59,533 nucleotides of DNA from CALREJ01 sp035547395 (GCA_035547395.1 DASZVA010000017.1:1-59533), one strand, 5' to 3'. Shown: positions 43,118 through 50,648, counted from the stretch's first letter. The notes: generated by a model from the letters alone, not told the origin. Made by a program: numbers and translations.

Positions 43118-43483
43118 ATGCAGAATGCACCATTCAAAAAACTTCTAATTTGGGAAAAAGCGATGAAACTTTCGAAGAAAATTTATGAAATTACTAAAGA
43201 GTTCCCAAAGGATGAACTATTTGGACTCACTTCCCAGATGAAACGTTCCGCATTATCGATCGCATCGAATATCGCAGAAGGAAGTCAGCGTGGAACGAAA
43301 AAAGATTTTGCGAATTTCCTATCAATTGCAAAAGGTTCGCTTGCGGAATTGGAAACCCAGTGCCTCTTTGCTCTGGAGATGAATTATGTCGATCGCGAAA
43401 AAATACAATCTGCTCTCGAAAGCATTGATGAACTGGGAAAGATGATTCACGTATTTCGAACAAAACTGACTTCTGATCTCTGA
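43118..43483 (+). CDS. Four-helix-bundle protein of the 23S rRNA intervening-sequence (IVP) family, copy 2
   Basis: 121 residues: LIWEKAMKLSKKIYEITKEF, FGLTSQMKRSALSIASNIAEGSQRG, DFANFLSIAKGSLAELETQ and a last helix, the full family signature (SIASNIAEG and GSLAELETQ are nearly invariant). It is closer to the family consensus than copy 1. The last codons (LTSDL-stop) are part of the 3' heptad arm; the 5' arm starts at the ychF stop. So, like copy 1, the ORF sits in the loop of a long inverted repeat. A TATTGT -10 box ends 6 bp before the ATG. Lower GC than the neighbours. Confidence 0.92.
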   Translation: MQNAPFKKLLIWEKAMKLSKKIYEITKEFPKDELFGLTSQMKRSALSIASNIAEGSQRGTKKDFANFLSIAKGSLAELETQCLFALEMNYVDREKIQSALESIDELGKMIHVFRTKLTSDL

Positions 43484-43497
43484 CTTCTGATCTCTCC
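43466..43497. repeat. Heptad arm 'j2' flanking IVP gene 2 (CTGATCT type)
   Basis: Perfect 7-nt rhythm CTGACTT, CTGATCT, CTGACTT, CTGATCT, overlapping the end of the IVP gene and ending 2 bp before the RNHCP start codon. Confidence 0.85.
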
Positions 43498-43499
43498 GC

Positions 43500-43793
43500 A
43501 TGCCATTCATCGCCCGTCAGGAACCGTTCATCTGTGAGCATTGCGGCAAGGCCGTCGGTGATTTGGAAAACGGCAGCTATCGCAATCATTGTCCGTTTTG
43601 TCTGTGGAGCAAACATGTAGATAAGAATGGTCCGGGCGACCGCGCATCAGAGTGCCGGGGGCTCATGAAACCGGCAGGGCTCGACTACGACGGCAAGCGC
43701 GGATGGATGATCGTGCATGAGTGCGTCGCCTGCGGAAAGAAGATCCCAAACAAAGCCGCGCCCGATGATCAACTCCTTGATTTTAAAAAATAA
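43500..43793 (+). CDS. RNHCP domain protein
   Basis: 97 residues. FICEHCGKAV opens a zinc-ribbon-like CxxC, YRNHCPFCLWSKHVD contains the RNHCP motif, PGDRASECRGLMKP and VHECVACGKKIPNK supply further Cys. This small family is named for that motif; the set of CxxC pairs suggests zinc binding, possibly of nucleic acid, but the role is unknown. It begins 16 bp after IVP gene 2, and heptad arm j2 fills the gap. Confidence 0.9.
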   Translation: MPFIARQEPFICEHCGKAVGDLENGSYRNHCPFCLWSKHVDKNGPGDRASECRGLMKPAGLDYDGKRGWMIVHECVACGKKIPNKAAPDDQLLDFKK

Positions 43794-44134
43794 AGATGCG
43801 GCGTAGCGACTGTCATTGATGCGATGTTGTCTTTAAAGAATATGCAGATGCACATTCAAGGAATCGCGGAGTCGCATGACATCACGATTTTGCAAAACGG
43901 CAACTGAAAGGCGTGTCATGTTTTGTTGTCGGATTTGTGAACGGTGCACAACCATACACTGAGAGGCCCTTTTACGCCTTCAGACAAGTCTGAACAACAA
44001 AATGAGTCATAAATCATCGGCGAGGAATCGACTGATTGTAATACTAATTTGTTCACCTTTGAGCCCTAGCGCAAGCGGTCGTGACGACTAAGGCCTTGCG
44101 AACAAATTAGGTGATCACGTAGGCTTCGCATCCC
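43794..44134. other. Gene-free stretch with a structured-RNA candidate
   Basis: No convincing protein gene. From 44043 to 44111 an 11-bp perfect stem (CTAATTTGTTC/GAACAAATTAG) encloses a CCTT/AAGG helix and a GTCG-TGA-CGAC hairpin next to a GCGCAAGCGG segment, so a multibranched RNA is possible. A TAATACT-like -10 box precedes it. Confidence 0.4.
44043..44111 (+). ncRNA. Candidate structured RNA with 11-bp closing stem
   Basis: Outer stem CTAATTTGTTC with an exact complement, inner stems as in the gap description, followed 24 bp later by a 17-codon hydrophobic ORF and a terminator. It might be a leader element of that ORF or an inserted hairpin element; no known family is recognised. Confidence 0.35.
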
Positions 44135-44188
44135 ATGAAGCTCTTCCTCTTCATCTGCGCATTCGGCGTGCTGTTCATGACCATCTGA
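44135..44188 (+). CDS. 17-residue hydrophobic micropeptide candidate
   Basis: MKLFLFICAFGVLFMTI, then TGA. Almost entirely hydrophobic, as in short membrane or toxin-like peptides. It is followed within 25 bp by a small hairpin and a run of six T (AAACC..GGTTTTTT), and preceded by the folded element at 44043-44111. Too short to prove as a gene; context (structured leader, hydrophobic peptide, terminator) makes it worth noting. Confidence 0.35.
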   Translation: MKLFLFICAFGVLFMTI

Positions 44189-44310
44189 GGTGGCAGAAAC
44201 CCGTAACGGTTTTTTCATTTCCTATCAGACGACATTGAACGCACATTTGCATCATACACATTTGTCGCACCCACGGAGGGGTGCTGCGGAGGTATTTCAA
44301 TAACGCACAC

Positions 44311-44748
44311 TCATTCCTTCACCAGCACCGCCGCATATTGATCGCTCAGTGATTGCTTCACCGGAATTTTTTCCTGCACGTTTCCTTCCGGCATGATGAT
44401 GAGCGCGTCATCGTGCGTCGACGGATGCGATGACACGGCGACAGTGAACTTTCCCTGCTCGATCATTTTTTTCACATCATCCGGAATTTTCTCGGATTCC
44501 ATAACGGCGTCGATCCCCTGCTCGCGCATATCTTTTTCGATCTGCGACTTGAGCCGGTCTTTGATCTTCGGTTCCGACTCAAGCGTGAAATTCAACTCCG
44601 CCATCCGCTCGCTGCGCTGCATTTCTTTTTCCAGATCCTCCGGACCCTTCACGCGCTCGCGCAGTGCTTCGTATGCCTCTGGGCTGCGCATGCGTTTGCG
44701 GATGCGTTCGCGCTCGTGACTCGGCAGGTGATCCATGAAATCGGCCAT
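44311..44748 (-). CDS. Hypothetical acidic/helical protein
   Basis: 145 residues from ATG 44748: MADFMDHLPSHERERIRKRM, then charged helices (ALRERVKGPEDLEKEMQRSERMAE; IKDRLKSQIEKDMREQGIDAVME) and a C-terminal beta-like part (FTVAVSSHPSTHDDALIIMPEGNVQEKIPVKQSLSDQYAAVLV). No family recognised; no signal or membrane segment. The longer in-frame ORF starting at 44940 is rejected because a TATGAT -10 box (44755-44760) ends 6 bp before 44748 and the upstream part overlaps the divergent micropeptide gene. Confidence 0.65.
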   Translation of the reverse strand: MADFMDHLPSHERERIRKRMRSPEAYEALRERVKGPEDLEKEMQRSERMAELNFTLESEPKIKDRLKSQIEKDMREQGIDAVMESEKIPDDVKKMIEQGKFTVAVSSHPSTHDDALIIMPEGNVQEKIPVKQSLSDQYAAVLVKE

Positions 44749-44863
44749 GCACAGATCATAGAGGATCGTGAGCAGATGGGCATTGACAGGAAAACTTTGC
44801 AATTGGATGATAGATACAGAGACAGGCATCGTGCTTGTCTGCATCCCTGCAGGGAGATATGCC

Positions 44864-44944
44864 ATGTGGCGAGAAATTCTCTTTCCCCTCTTTCTGATAG
44901 GCCTGGCCGCGTTTGTCGGCATCGTGTCGCGAAAGAGCAACTGA
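44864..44944 (+). CDS. 26-residue single-span membrane micropeptide
   Basis: MWREILFPLFLIGLAAFVGI then VSRKSN and TGA: one membrane helix with a short charged tail. This is one of very few ORFs in the window with a Shine-Dalgarno-like GGGAG at good spacing. A TTGACA -35 lies near 44783, with GAT/TAG-rich sequence 17-19 bp on as a weak -10. A strong terminator (44953-44992) follows. Promoter, ribosome site, ORF and terminator together support a real small gene. Function unknown. Confidence 0.55.
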   Translation: MWREILFPLFLIGLAAFVGIVSRKSN

Positions 44945-44952
44945 CAGGGAAC

Positions 44953-44992
44953 CGTCTCTCTATCCGCCTTGCGGACGGACAGACGGTTTTCT
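44953..44992 (+). terminator. Terminator after the 26-residue ORF
   Basis: AACCGTCT pairs with AGACGGTT, with an inner TCCGC-CTT-GCGGA hairpin, then TTTTC. The inner part (CGCCTTGCGGACGGACAGACGG) also resembles the REP-like elements at 11812 and 41896. Confidence 0.7.
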
Positions 44993-45573
44993 CATGTCGT
45001 CATCTCCAGAATCGCATCCAATACTTCGGGCAGCTCCGTGACGTTATCATCGCCGCTGAAATGTTTTTTGTCGTGCAGCACAATCGTCTTCGCTTCCAAT
45101 TTTTCATCAAATACTTTCACGTTACTGAGAGGCACCCAGCGGTCGTTGTCGGAAAAAATCGCGACGAAGTTGCGGCTGCGGCTGCGGATCATCTCCCAGT
45201 GGATGTCTTCGTTCAGCCACGGATCCAAAACCACGTGCGCGTCTTCCACCTGATCGAGACGACTCGTCAGTGTTTCGAATCCGGCGACGAAAACCGCACC
45301 GCCGACTTTCATGGGCGGAAGCTGCCCCTGCAGATACCGCAGGATCGTCTGGCAGCCGAGCGAGTGGCCGACAAAGTACGTGTCTGAGTCGCAGTGGCCG
45401 ACTTGTTCGGCGAGAAACGCAATCCACTGCTCCTTGTTCGGATGATTGCTGTCGGGCATCGGCGGAACACTCACGAGGAATCCCCGGCTGACGAGCTCGC
45501 GGCGCAGCCACGGAAACCATCCTTCCTCCGGAAATCCTCCCCAGCCGTGGATGATGAAGACGCGCTTCTGCAT
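44992..45573 (-). CDS. RBBP9/YdeN-type alpha/beta hydrolase
   Basis: 193 residues from MQKRVFIIHGWGGFPEEGWF. Nucleophile Ser71 in FVGHSLGCQ, acid Asp144 in IFSDNDRWVP and His171 in DKKHFSGDD form the triad. This is the small YdeN/RBBP9 serine hydrolase family, whose natural substrates are largely unknown. The start at 45573 is fixed by a TATAAT box (45580-45585) 6 bp upstream; the longer ORF from 45612 would begin before that box. Confidence 0.88.
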   Translation of the reverse strand: MQKRVFIIHGWGGFPEEGWFPWLRRELVSRGFLVSVPPMPDSNHPNKEQWIAFLAEQVGHCDSDTYFVGHSLGCQTILRYLQGQLPPMKVGGAVFVAGFETLTSRLDQVEDAHVVLDPWLNEDIHWEMIRSRSRNFVAIFSDNDRWVPLSNVKVFDEKLEAKTIVLHDKKHFSGDDNVTELPEVLDAILEMTT

Positions 45574-45579
45574 GCATTC

Positions 45580-45585
45580 ATTATA
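45580..45585 (-). promoter_or_regulatory. Consensus -10 TATAAT of the hydrolase gene
   Basis: Minus-strand TATAAT ends 6 bp before the ATG, implying a leaderless message. Confidence 0.6.
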
Positions 45586-45654
45586 TCCCAAGAAACCGCA
45601 GGGCATATGCACCGCGGTTTCTGTGAGTCTTTACCCTCCTGTCGATAGGTTCAA

Positions 45655-48600
45655 TCAGCTGCATCCTGAGGTGGCCCCGCAATCCAGACAGACTTCACAG
45701 GAGCCGTTTCTCTTCATCTTGGTCGAGCCGCAGCCGGAACAAATACTGCCGGTGAAGCCCTGCTGCTTGGCGAGTTCGAGATTCGTCGGTTCCGCCTCCA
45801 CCGCCGCGACTTCTTCTTTGATCTCGGCCTGCATGACATCCGAAACGACGGATTCGATGTCGGTCGCGTGCGCGCCTTCGTCGACGACGGGCAGCCGCAT
45901 CGCGAACGCGTCCTTGCTCTTGCTCCCCTCGCGGTATGCTTTCTCGACCAGATCATGATTGTGGAAACGCATCGCGTCGTCTTTGCCGAGGAACTTGAGC
46001 GCAAGCCAGCGGCCGAGGTAGTCCATGATGGATTTCACCATCGGGATTTCCTTGTTGCCGGTCATGCCCATCGGTTCGAAGCGGGCGCCGACGAGTTTCT
46101 CACACAGCACGTCGAGCGGGACGCCGTACTGCAGGTTCATGCTCAAGCTAAGCGCGAGCGTGTCCATGACGCCGCTGAGCGTCGATCCTTCCTTGCTCAT
46201 CTTGATGAAGATCTCACCGGGCGTGCCGTCCTCGTACATGCCGACATGTATGTATCCTTCGTGGCCGGCAATACTGAACTTATGCGCGATTGCCATGCGC
46301 TCTGCCGGGAGTTTGCGTCTGCGGGGCACCTCCTTGTAGACGATCCTCTCCTTCACGACTGTCTCCTTGGTCGTTTCCTTTTCCTCTTTGTCGGATTTGT
46401 TGCTGAGTGCCTGGCTGAGCTTGGATCCATCGCGGTAGAGCGCGTTGGCTTTGAGGCTGAGTTTCCAGCTGAGGAAATAAGCGTTCTTGATGTCCTCGAC
46501 GGTCGCCTCGTGCGGCAGGTTGATGGTTTTGCTGATGGCGCCCGAGATGAACGGCTGCGCGGCGGCCATCATGCGGATGTGGCCTTCGGCGGAGATGAAG
46601 CGCTGCCCTTCCTTGCCGCACTTGTTGGCGCAGTCGAAGACGGGCAGATGTTCGGACTTGAGATGCGGCGCACCTTCGACCGTCATGTGTCCGCAGATCA
46701 CGACGTTCGCTTCCTCAATCTGTTCCTTCGTGAAGCCGAGAGATTTCAGCAGGTTGAACGATGCGTCACCCATCTGTGCCTCGGTGAAGCCGAGACGCTT
46801 GAGGCAATCGTCGCCGAGCACGAAACGGTTGAAGGCAAAACTGATTTCAAAGACCGCAGGAAGCTGCTTCTCGATCTTGGCGATGTCGCTGTCCTCGAAC
46901 CCCTTCTCGCGCAGGTTCTTGCGATTGACGTGCGGCGCGCCTTCCAGACTCAGTGTTCCCATGACAAAGCGCATGATGTCGCGGACCTGCGTCTCGGTGT
47001 AGCCGAGAGCATGGAGCGCGGGCTCGACCGATTGGTTGGCAATCTTCATGTACCCGCCGCCGGCGAGCTTCTTGAATTTCACGAGTGCAAAGTCGGGCTC
47101 GATGCCGGTCGTGTCGCAGTCCATGAGCAGTCCGATCGTGCCGGTCGGCGCGATGACGGACACCTGCGCGTTGCGGTAGCCGTGCTCTTCGCCGATCAAA
47201 AGCGCTCTGTCCCATGCTTCCTTGGCGGCTGTCAGCAGATCATTCGGGACGATGTTTTGATGGAGCCCCACGGGCGGCACATGCAGCCCTTCGTATTCCT
47301 TGGCCGGCGCGTCGTAGGCGGCCCTCCGATGGTTGCGCATGACTCTGAGCATGTGCTCGCGGTTCTTCAGGTAACCGGGGAACGGGCCCAAGTTACGCGC
47401 CATCTCGGCGGAGGTCGCGTAGGACTCGCCGGTCAGCATCGCGGTGATGGCGCCGCCGATCGCGCGGCCTTTCTCGGAATCGTACGGAATGCCCATGCGC
47501 ATCAGCATCGCGCCGAGGTTGGCATAGCCGAGTCCGAGCGTGCGGAACTTGTAACTGAGTTCGGCGATTTCCTTGCTCGGGAATTGCGCCATGAGGACGG
47601 AAATCTCCAGCACGATCGTCCAGAGACGCACCGCGTGCAAGAACTTCTCGACTTCAAACGTCCCATGTTCATCATCATAGAATTCCATGAGGTTGAGCGA
47701 AGCCAGGTTGCAGGCGGTGTTATCCAGGAACATGTACTCGCTGCAGGGATTACTTGCATTAATGCGTCCGTCGGTCGGGCAGGTGTGCCAGTCGTTGATG
47801 GTCGTGTCGTACTGCACGCCCGGATCCGCGCATGCCCATGCGGCGTAGCCGATCTGATCCCAGAGTGCGCGCGCCTTCAGCGTCTTGCAGGGCTTCGGGT
47901 CCCGCTTCTCTTCCTTTGATTTGCGCAGTTCGGTTCTCCAGTACAGGTTCCAGTCGCCGTCGCGCTCGACAGCTTCGAAGAACGCATGCGGGACGCGGAC
48001 GGAGTTATTCGAGTTCTGACCCGACACCGTCGTGTACGCCTCGCCGTTGAAGTCGTTGTCGTAGCCGGCCTTCACGAGTGCCGCGACTTTCTTCTCTTCC
48101 TTCACCTTCCAGTTGATGAACTCCTCGATGTCCGGGTGATCCAGATCAAGACAGACCATCTTGGCCGCTCTGCGCGTGGTGCCGCCGGACTTGATGGCGC
48201 CGGCCGCTCTGTCGCCGATCTTGAGGAAGCTCATGAGTCCCGAGCTCTTGCCGCCGTGCGAGAGCGGTTCACCGTCGCCGCGAAGGTTACTGAAGTTCGT
48301 GCCCGTACCGGAACCGTACTTGAAGAGGCGCGCCTCGCGGATCCACAGATCCATGATGCCGCCCTCGTTAACCATGTCGTCCTCGACGGACTGAATGAAA
48401 CACGCATGCGGCTGCGGATGCGTGTAGGCGTCGGGACTCTTCTTCACGTCGCCGGTCTCCGGATCACAGAAGTAGTGGCCCTGCGCCGGACCCGTGATGC
48501 CGTAGGCATAGTTGATACCCGTGTTGAACCACTGCGGACTGTTCGGGGCCGCCATCTGGCGCACGAGCATGTAGCTGAGTTCGTCTTCGAATGCCTGCGC

Positions 48601-49035
48601 GTCCTGCGTGGTCGCAAAGTAGCCGTGGCTCTCGCCCCAGAATCTCCAGCAGCCGGCGAGCCTGCGGATCACCTGCTTCACGGATCTCTCGGGACCCGTG
48701 ACTACCTCACCCTTTTCATCGCGCAGAATGTTGCCGTCGCTGTCGCGCTGCGGCACGCCCGCCTTGCGGAAGTATTTGCTCACCACGATATCCGTCGCCA
48801 CCTGACTCCAGGATGCGGGAATCTCCGCGTTCTCCATCTCAAAGACAACCGAGCCGTCGGTATTCTTGATGCGGCTCGTGCGTTTTTCATAGACGATTTC
48901 CTCAAGCGGATCACTGCCGGGCGTCGTGAAGACGCGCTCGATCGAGAGCCCTCCCTTGCGATCATGAGAGGCGGAATCCTTGAGGAGGGACTCCTGCTTG
49001 GGAGAAGATGAGGAACTGGTGGCTTGCGGGTTCAT
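45655..49035 (-). CDS. nrdJ: Adenosylcobalamin-dependent (class II) ribonucleotide reductase
   Basis: 1126 residues from MNPQATSSSSSPKQE; an earlier in-frame start at 49152 is rejected because it would run through the promoter region. Markers: HACFIQSVEDDMVNEGGIMDLW, RLFKYGSGTGTNFSNLRG, NPCSEYMFLDNTACNLASLN (active-site Cys), APTGTIGLLMDCDTTGIEPDFAL, and a C-terminal zinc-ribbon-like GSICSGCGSTKMKRNGSCEVCLDCGATSGCS that carries the reducing Cys pair. It makes deoxyribonucleotides using B12, so the cell must import cobalamin or have it salvaged, since no synthesis genes are here. NrdR-like boxes overlap the promoter. Confidence 0.95.
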   Translation of the reverse strand: MNPQATSSSSSPKQESLLKDSASHDRKGGLSIERVFTTPGSDPLEEIVYEKRTSRIKNTDGSVVFEMENAEIPASWSQVATDIVVSKYFRKAGVPQRDSDGNILRDEKGEVVTGPERSVKQVIRRLAGCWRFWGESHGYFATTQDAQAFEDELSYMLVRQMAAPNSPQWFNTGINYAYGITGPAQGHYFCDPETGDVKKSPDAYTHPQPHACFIQSVEDDMVNEGGIMDLWIREARLFKYGSGTGTNFSNLRGDGEPLSHGGKSSGLMSFLKIGDRAAGAIKSGGTTRRAAKMVCLDLDHPDIEEFINWKVKEEKKVAALVKAGYDNDFNGEAYTTVSGQNSNNSVRVPHAFFEAVERDGDWNLYWRTELRKSKEEKRDPKPCKTLKARALWDQIGYAAWACADPGVQYDTTINDWHTCPTDGRINASNPCSEYMFLDNTACNLASLNLMEFYDDEHGTFEVEKFLHAVRLWTIVLEISVLMAQFPSKEIAELSYKFRTLGLGYANLGAMLMRMGIPYDSEKGRAIGGAITAMLTGESYATSAEMARNLGPFPGYLKNREHMLRVMRNHRRAAYDAPAKEYEGLHVPPVGLHQNIVPNDLLTAAKEAWDRALLIGEEHGYRNAQVSVIAPTGTIGLLMDCDTTGIEPDFALVKFKKLAGGGYMKIANQSVEPALHALGYTETQVRDIMRFVMGTLSLEGAPHVNRKNLREKGFEDSDIAKIEKQLPAVFEISFAFNRFVLGDDCLKRLGFTEAQMGDASFNLLKSLGFTKEQIEEANVVICGHMTVEGAPHLKSEHLPVFDCANKCGKEGQRFISAEGHIRMMAAAQPFISGAISKTINLPHEATVEDIKNAYFLSWKLSLKANALYRDGSKLSQALSNKSDKEEKETTKETVVKERIVYKEVPRRRKLPAERMAIAHKFSIAGHEGYIHVGMYEDGTPGEIFIKMSKEGSTLSGVMDTLALSLSMNLQYGVPLDVLCEKLVGARFEPMGMTGNKEIPMVKSIMDYLGRWLALKFLGKDDAMRFHNHDLVEKAYREGSKSKDAFAMRLPVVDEGAHATDIESVVSDVMQAEIKEEVAAVEAEPTNLELAKQQGFTGSICSGCGSTKMKRNGSCEVCLDCGATSGCS

Positions 49036-49058
49036 AAAGGGGCGCGGGAATGACAAGT

Positions 49059-49087
49059 AAAATACACGATCTAGTACGTCGTAGCAA
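49059..49087 (-). promoter_or_regulatory. nrdJ promoter TTGCTA-17 bp-TATTTT
   Basis: -35 at 49082-49087 and -10 at 49059-49064 on the minus strand, 24 bp before the start codon. Confidence 0.5.
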
Positions 49088-49109
49088 TGCAAACCCCAAG
49101 ATATTGTAG
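49064..49109. promoter_or_regulatory. Tandem NrdR-like boxes at the nrdJ promoter
   Basis: Against the known NrdR box (acaCwAtATaTwGtgt), the core at 49097-49106 (CAAGATATTG) matches 9 of 10 positions. A weaker box at 49064-49079 (ACACGATCTAGTACGT) matches 10 of 16. Their starts are 30 bp apart, close to the three-turn spacing of real tandem NrdR boxes, and they bracket the -35 and abut the -10. Confidence 0.5.
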
Positions 49110-49320
49110 TGATCAGGGGTCTGCAAGAAACGATCAGCAGCGAAGGAAGCACCTGTCAACGTGGGCTACAGTCAGACCCAAAGTCGTCAAAAAGCCGTCA
49201 AAAAAAGAGATGTCACAGCACGATCTGCATTCTTGAAAAGCCGAAGTGCCGACTCCCCGATTGCAAGACGGCAATCGACAGCGCAGAGTGACTTGCGATC
49301 CGCTTTCTTAAGCCTTAAAC

Positions 49321-50046
49321 ATGAGTCCCGCCTCCGCACAAAAACGCTGCCTTATCGCCGTTGTCGTCGCCGGCATGAATGAGCCGAGCAATGCCAATAT
49401 GATGGCGGATAACTTTATTGAAGGATTGAAGACGGTAAAAGGAGTCACGTTCGAGAAAATTCGACTGAAGGAATTGGAGCTGCACCATTTCACTCTGGCC
49501 GATTACGATCCAAAGGCAAAACAGGAGCCGGACTACCAGCGCATCAAAACCGTGTTGCAGGACGCGACGGGCGTGGTGTTCGCGACGCCCATCTGGAATT
49601 TCTCGGTGCCCGCGCATCTCAAAAACCTGATCGATCGCGTCGGCGCGTTCGGCCTCGATCAGGAAACGCACTCGCGCGGACAGTTCAACGGTAAACCGTT
49701 CGGATTGATCTTCACCGGCGGCGCGCCGATGATCGCATGGAAGGCATTGATGTATCTGACGACGCTGCACATGGCCGAGGCCATCAAGTACTACGGCGGC
49801 ACGGTGATCCTGCGCCACTTCGAACCCAAGTGCGTACCGGGCAAAGGCAAGTTCGGATTGGTCGTCGATCAGCGTCCGCAGTCGCTCGCACTCATGAAAT
49901 CCTACGGCAAGAGATTCGCGGAATCGGCCCAGTACTACGCCAAAAACGGCAAACTGCCCGCCGGACAGGAAATCTTCCATAAATGGTTCGAATTCCTCTA
50001 TCGCGTGGGAAACCGCATCATGTATCCGATCAGCGAGGTGCAGTAA
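49321..50046 (+). CDS. NADPH-dependent FMN reductase family flavoprotein
   Basis: 241 residues, flavodoxin-like fold: CLIAVVVAGMNEPSNANMMADNF (phosphate-binding loop region), GVVFATPIWNFSVPAHLKNLIDRVGAFG (the family's xxPxYNxSxPxxLKNxID-type motif), FGLIFTGGAPMIAW. The Lys-rich C-terminus extends about 50 residues beyond the fold. It should reduce quinones, azo compounds or iron with NAD(P)H via FMN. As a flavoprotein it sits directly before the candidate riboflavin regulator. No Shine-Dalgarno site; the region 49153-49320 upstream holds only short repeats and a GATTGC/GCAATC hairpin. Confidence 0.8.
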   Translation: MSPASAQKRCLIAVVVAGMNEPSNANMMADNFIEGLKTVKGVTFEKIRLKELELHHFTLADYDPKAKQEPDYQRIKTVLQDATGVVFATPIWNFSVPAHLKNLIDRVGAFGLDQETHSRGQFNGKPFGLIFTGGAPMIAWKALMYLTTLHMAEAIKYYGGTVILRHFEPKCVPGKGKFGLVVDQRPQSLALMKSYGKRFAESAQYYAKNGKLPAGQEIFHKWFEFLYRVGNRIMYPISEVQ

Positions 50047-50101
50047 AAAAAAATAGTGAACGATCGTCCTTTTGAGGGATTTGATTTGTTGCGGCCATCC
50101 C

Positions 50102-50131
50102 ATATATCGATATATCAGTATATCGATATAT
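50102..50131. promoter_or_regulatory. Two palindromic operator candidates before the TrpR-like gene
   Basis: ATATATCGATATAT (50102-50115) and TATATCGATATAT (50119-50131), centres 16 bp apart. They cover the region where -35 and -10 of the following gene would lie. The same core recurs once more, at 50594-50617. Confidence 0.7.
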
Positions 50132-50153
50132 TGTAATGTTTCCCCCGCACACA

Positions 50154-50579
50154 ATGAGCAAAGTGACTGTTCAAAAACTATCGATAAAAGGACTGCAAAG
50201 CGTGGAGGAGGAATTATGGATGGCAATAAAAGAAATAAAGTCGGCAGATGGCCTTCTGACATTGCTTCGTTTGCTCTTAACCGAGAGTGAACGGATCATG
50301 TGCGGGCGACGCATTCAAATCGCAAAACTGCTATTGGCAGGATGTTCGCATAAAATGATTACGGAAAAATTAAAGGTAGGCTTAACAACTGTTCAGAATA
50401 CGGAGCGTTGGCTGAGAGAGGCCGGCGAATACCATGCAACATTCCCCGATCTGTATGCCGAATTCCGGACATTAAAATCAGGCCAATTCATCAAGAAATA
50501 CGGCGGATCATTTACCAGTCTTCAAAAGAAGTATCCACTGCATTTTCTCCTGTTTTCCCTTCTCATTGATCAGAAATGA
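50154..50579 (+). CDS. TrpR-superfamily transcription regulator, candidate riboflavin regulator
   Basis: 141 residues from the preferred ATG at 50154 (an in-frame ATG at 50136 adds six). The fold of TrpR/YerC is evident: EEELWMAIKEIKSADGLLTLLRLLLTESERIMCGRRIQIAKLLLAG then the helix-turn-helix CSHKMITEKLKVGLTTVQNTERWL. A C-terminal part (about 90-141) is extra. Palindromes of one type lie both in its own promoter and between it and ribE, so autoregulation plus control of ribE-ribH-ribBA is likely. Its ligand is unknown; FMN or riboflavin would fit. Codons are more AT-rich than in the rib genes. Confidence 0.75.
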   Translation: MSKVTVQKLSIKGLQSVEEELWMAIKEIKSADGLLTLLRLLLTESERIMCGRRIQIAKLLLAGCSHKMITEKLKVGLTTVQNTERWLREAGEYHATFPDLYAEFRTLKSGQFIKKYGGSFTSLQKKYPLHFLLFSLLIDQK

Positions 50580-50593
50580 TCTATTCCAGAACG

Positions 50594-50617
50594 TTACCAT
50601 ATATCGATATATGGTAA
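50594..50617. promoter_or_regulatory. Perfect 24-bp palindrome upstream of ribE
   Basis: TTACCATATATC followed by its exact reverse complement, centred at 50605/50606. It ends 25 bp before the ribE -10 box, where it would cover or abut the -35 region. Same core as the operators at 50102-50131. It has no T-run, so it is not a classical terminator. Confidence 0.75.
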
Positions 50618-50642
50618 TGACGCGCGACAGACAAATATTCTG

Positions 50643-50648
50643 TATACT
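50643..50648 (+). promoter_or_regulatory. -10 box TATACT of the ribE operon
   Basis: Ends 8 bp before the ribE ATG. The 77-bp gap before ribE is too short for an FMN riboswitch and none of its conserved boxes is seen. Confidence 0.6.

Noticed and set aside
45868..47919. 683-codon plus-strand ORF
   Set aside because: Antisense to nrdJ, whose motifs are unambiguous.
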